Positions 6,794 through 6,833 of a DNA stretch of 6,833 nt are shown piece by piece. Positions within the stretch are counted from its first letter, which is position 1. Every line of letters starts with the position of its first letter. The DNA is from Lentisphaerota bacterium. Lineage in GTDB: Bacteria; Verrucomicrobiota; Kiritimatiellia; UBA8416; JAFGTH01. The notes beneath the pieces are model-generated. The model searched no databases and was not told the origin of the DNA. It saw nothing but the letters and a program-made list of their open reading frames with translations. The DNA lies in the NCBI GenBank assembly GCA_016934225.1, contig JAFGTH010000041.1, positions 1-6,833 on the forward strand. Reading direction: 5' to 3'. The position numbers were made by a program, and so were the translations under genes.

Positions 6794-6833
6794 AATTGTA
6801 AAATTCGGGAAATAATGCACAACAGATTCACAC

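Noticed and set aside
6773..6802. TTGTCG and TGTAAA as a sigma-70 promoter for a downstream gene
   Set aside because: Both boxes are poor matches to consensus, the spacer is 18 bp, and A/T-rich flanks produce such pairs by chance.
6793..6806. GAATT-GTAA-AATTC inverted repeat as a transcription terminator
   Set aside because: The stem is only five mostly A/T pairs and no T-tract follows, so it is too weak to call as an intrinsic terminator.

Overview
The window is almost wholly occupied by one giant plus-strand reading frame. It is open from the first complete codon (nt 2) to a TAG stop at nt 6725-6727, followed by 106 nt of non-coding or undetermined sequence. Because the frame is already open at the left edge, with no ATG, no ribosome binding site and no signal peptide there, the gene very probably starts upstream; what is visible is the C-terminal ~2,240 residues of a larger protein. 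Residue numbers below count the TTG codon at nt 38 as residue 1 (residue n starts at nt 38+3(n-1)); this is only a ruler, not a claimed start.

Layout of the protein: (i) residues 1-~605, an alpha-helical, aromatic-rich region with no recognised domain, probably a degenerate helical-repeat solenoid; (ii) ~611-818, a TPR-like array; (iii) ~831-1900, a long beta-rich stretch built from about five divergent copies of one ~60-residue module (opening P/V-G-D/K, closing T/S-G-x-F-x-G), most followed by a second element G-(N)D-x-[LIV]-x(3-4)-Y. Between copies 2 and 3 lies a cassette resembling a discoidin/F5/8-type-C galactose-binding fold followed by a PA14-like fold; (iv) ~1940-2225, a second TPR array of the kind found in BamD/CpoB(YbgF)-like envelope proteins, running almost to the C-terminus.

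The architecture (helical-repeat ends around a beta-sandwich core with glycan-binding-like folds) points to an extracytoplasmic protein that scaffolds or binds at the cell envelope. The host cannot be named with certainty. Giant TPR plus beta-sandwich proteins with PA14/discoidin folds are, from general knowledge, typical of Gram-negative environmental bacteria, especially the PVC group (Planctomycetota, Lentisphaerota, Kiritimatiellota, Verrucomicrobiota); that placement is a low-confidence inference. No tRNA, rRNA, CRISPR array, insertion sequence or convincing terminator is seen. The short 3' flank holds three copies of ATGACTG on a 15-bp grid that are also in frame with one another inside a 19-codon mini-ORF, and a possible start of another gene at nt 6815.
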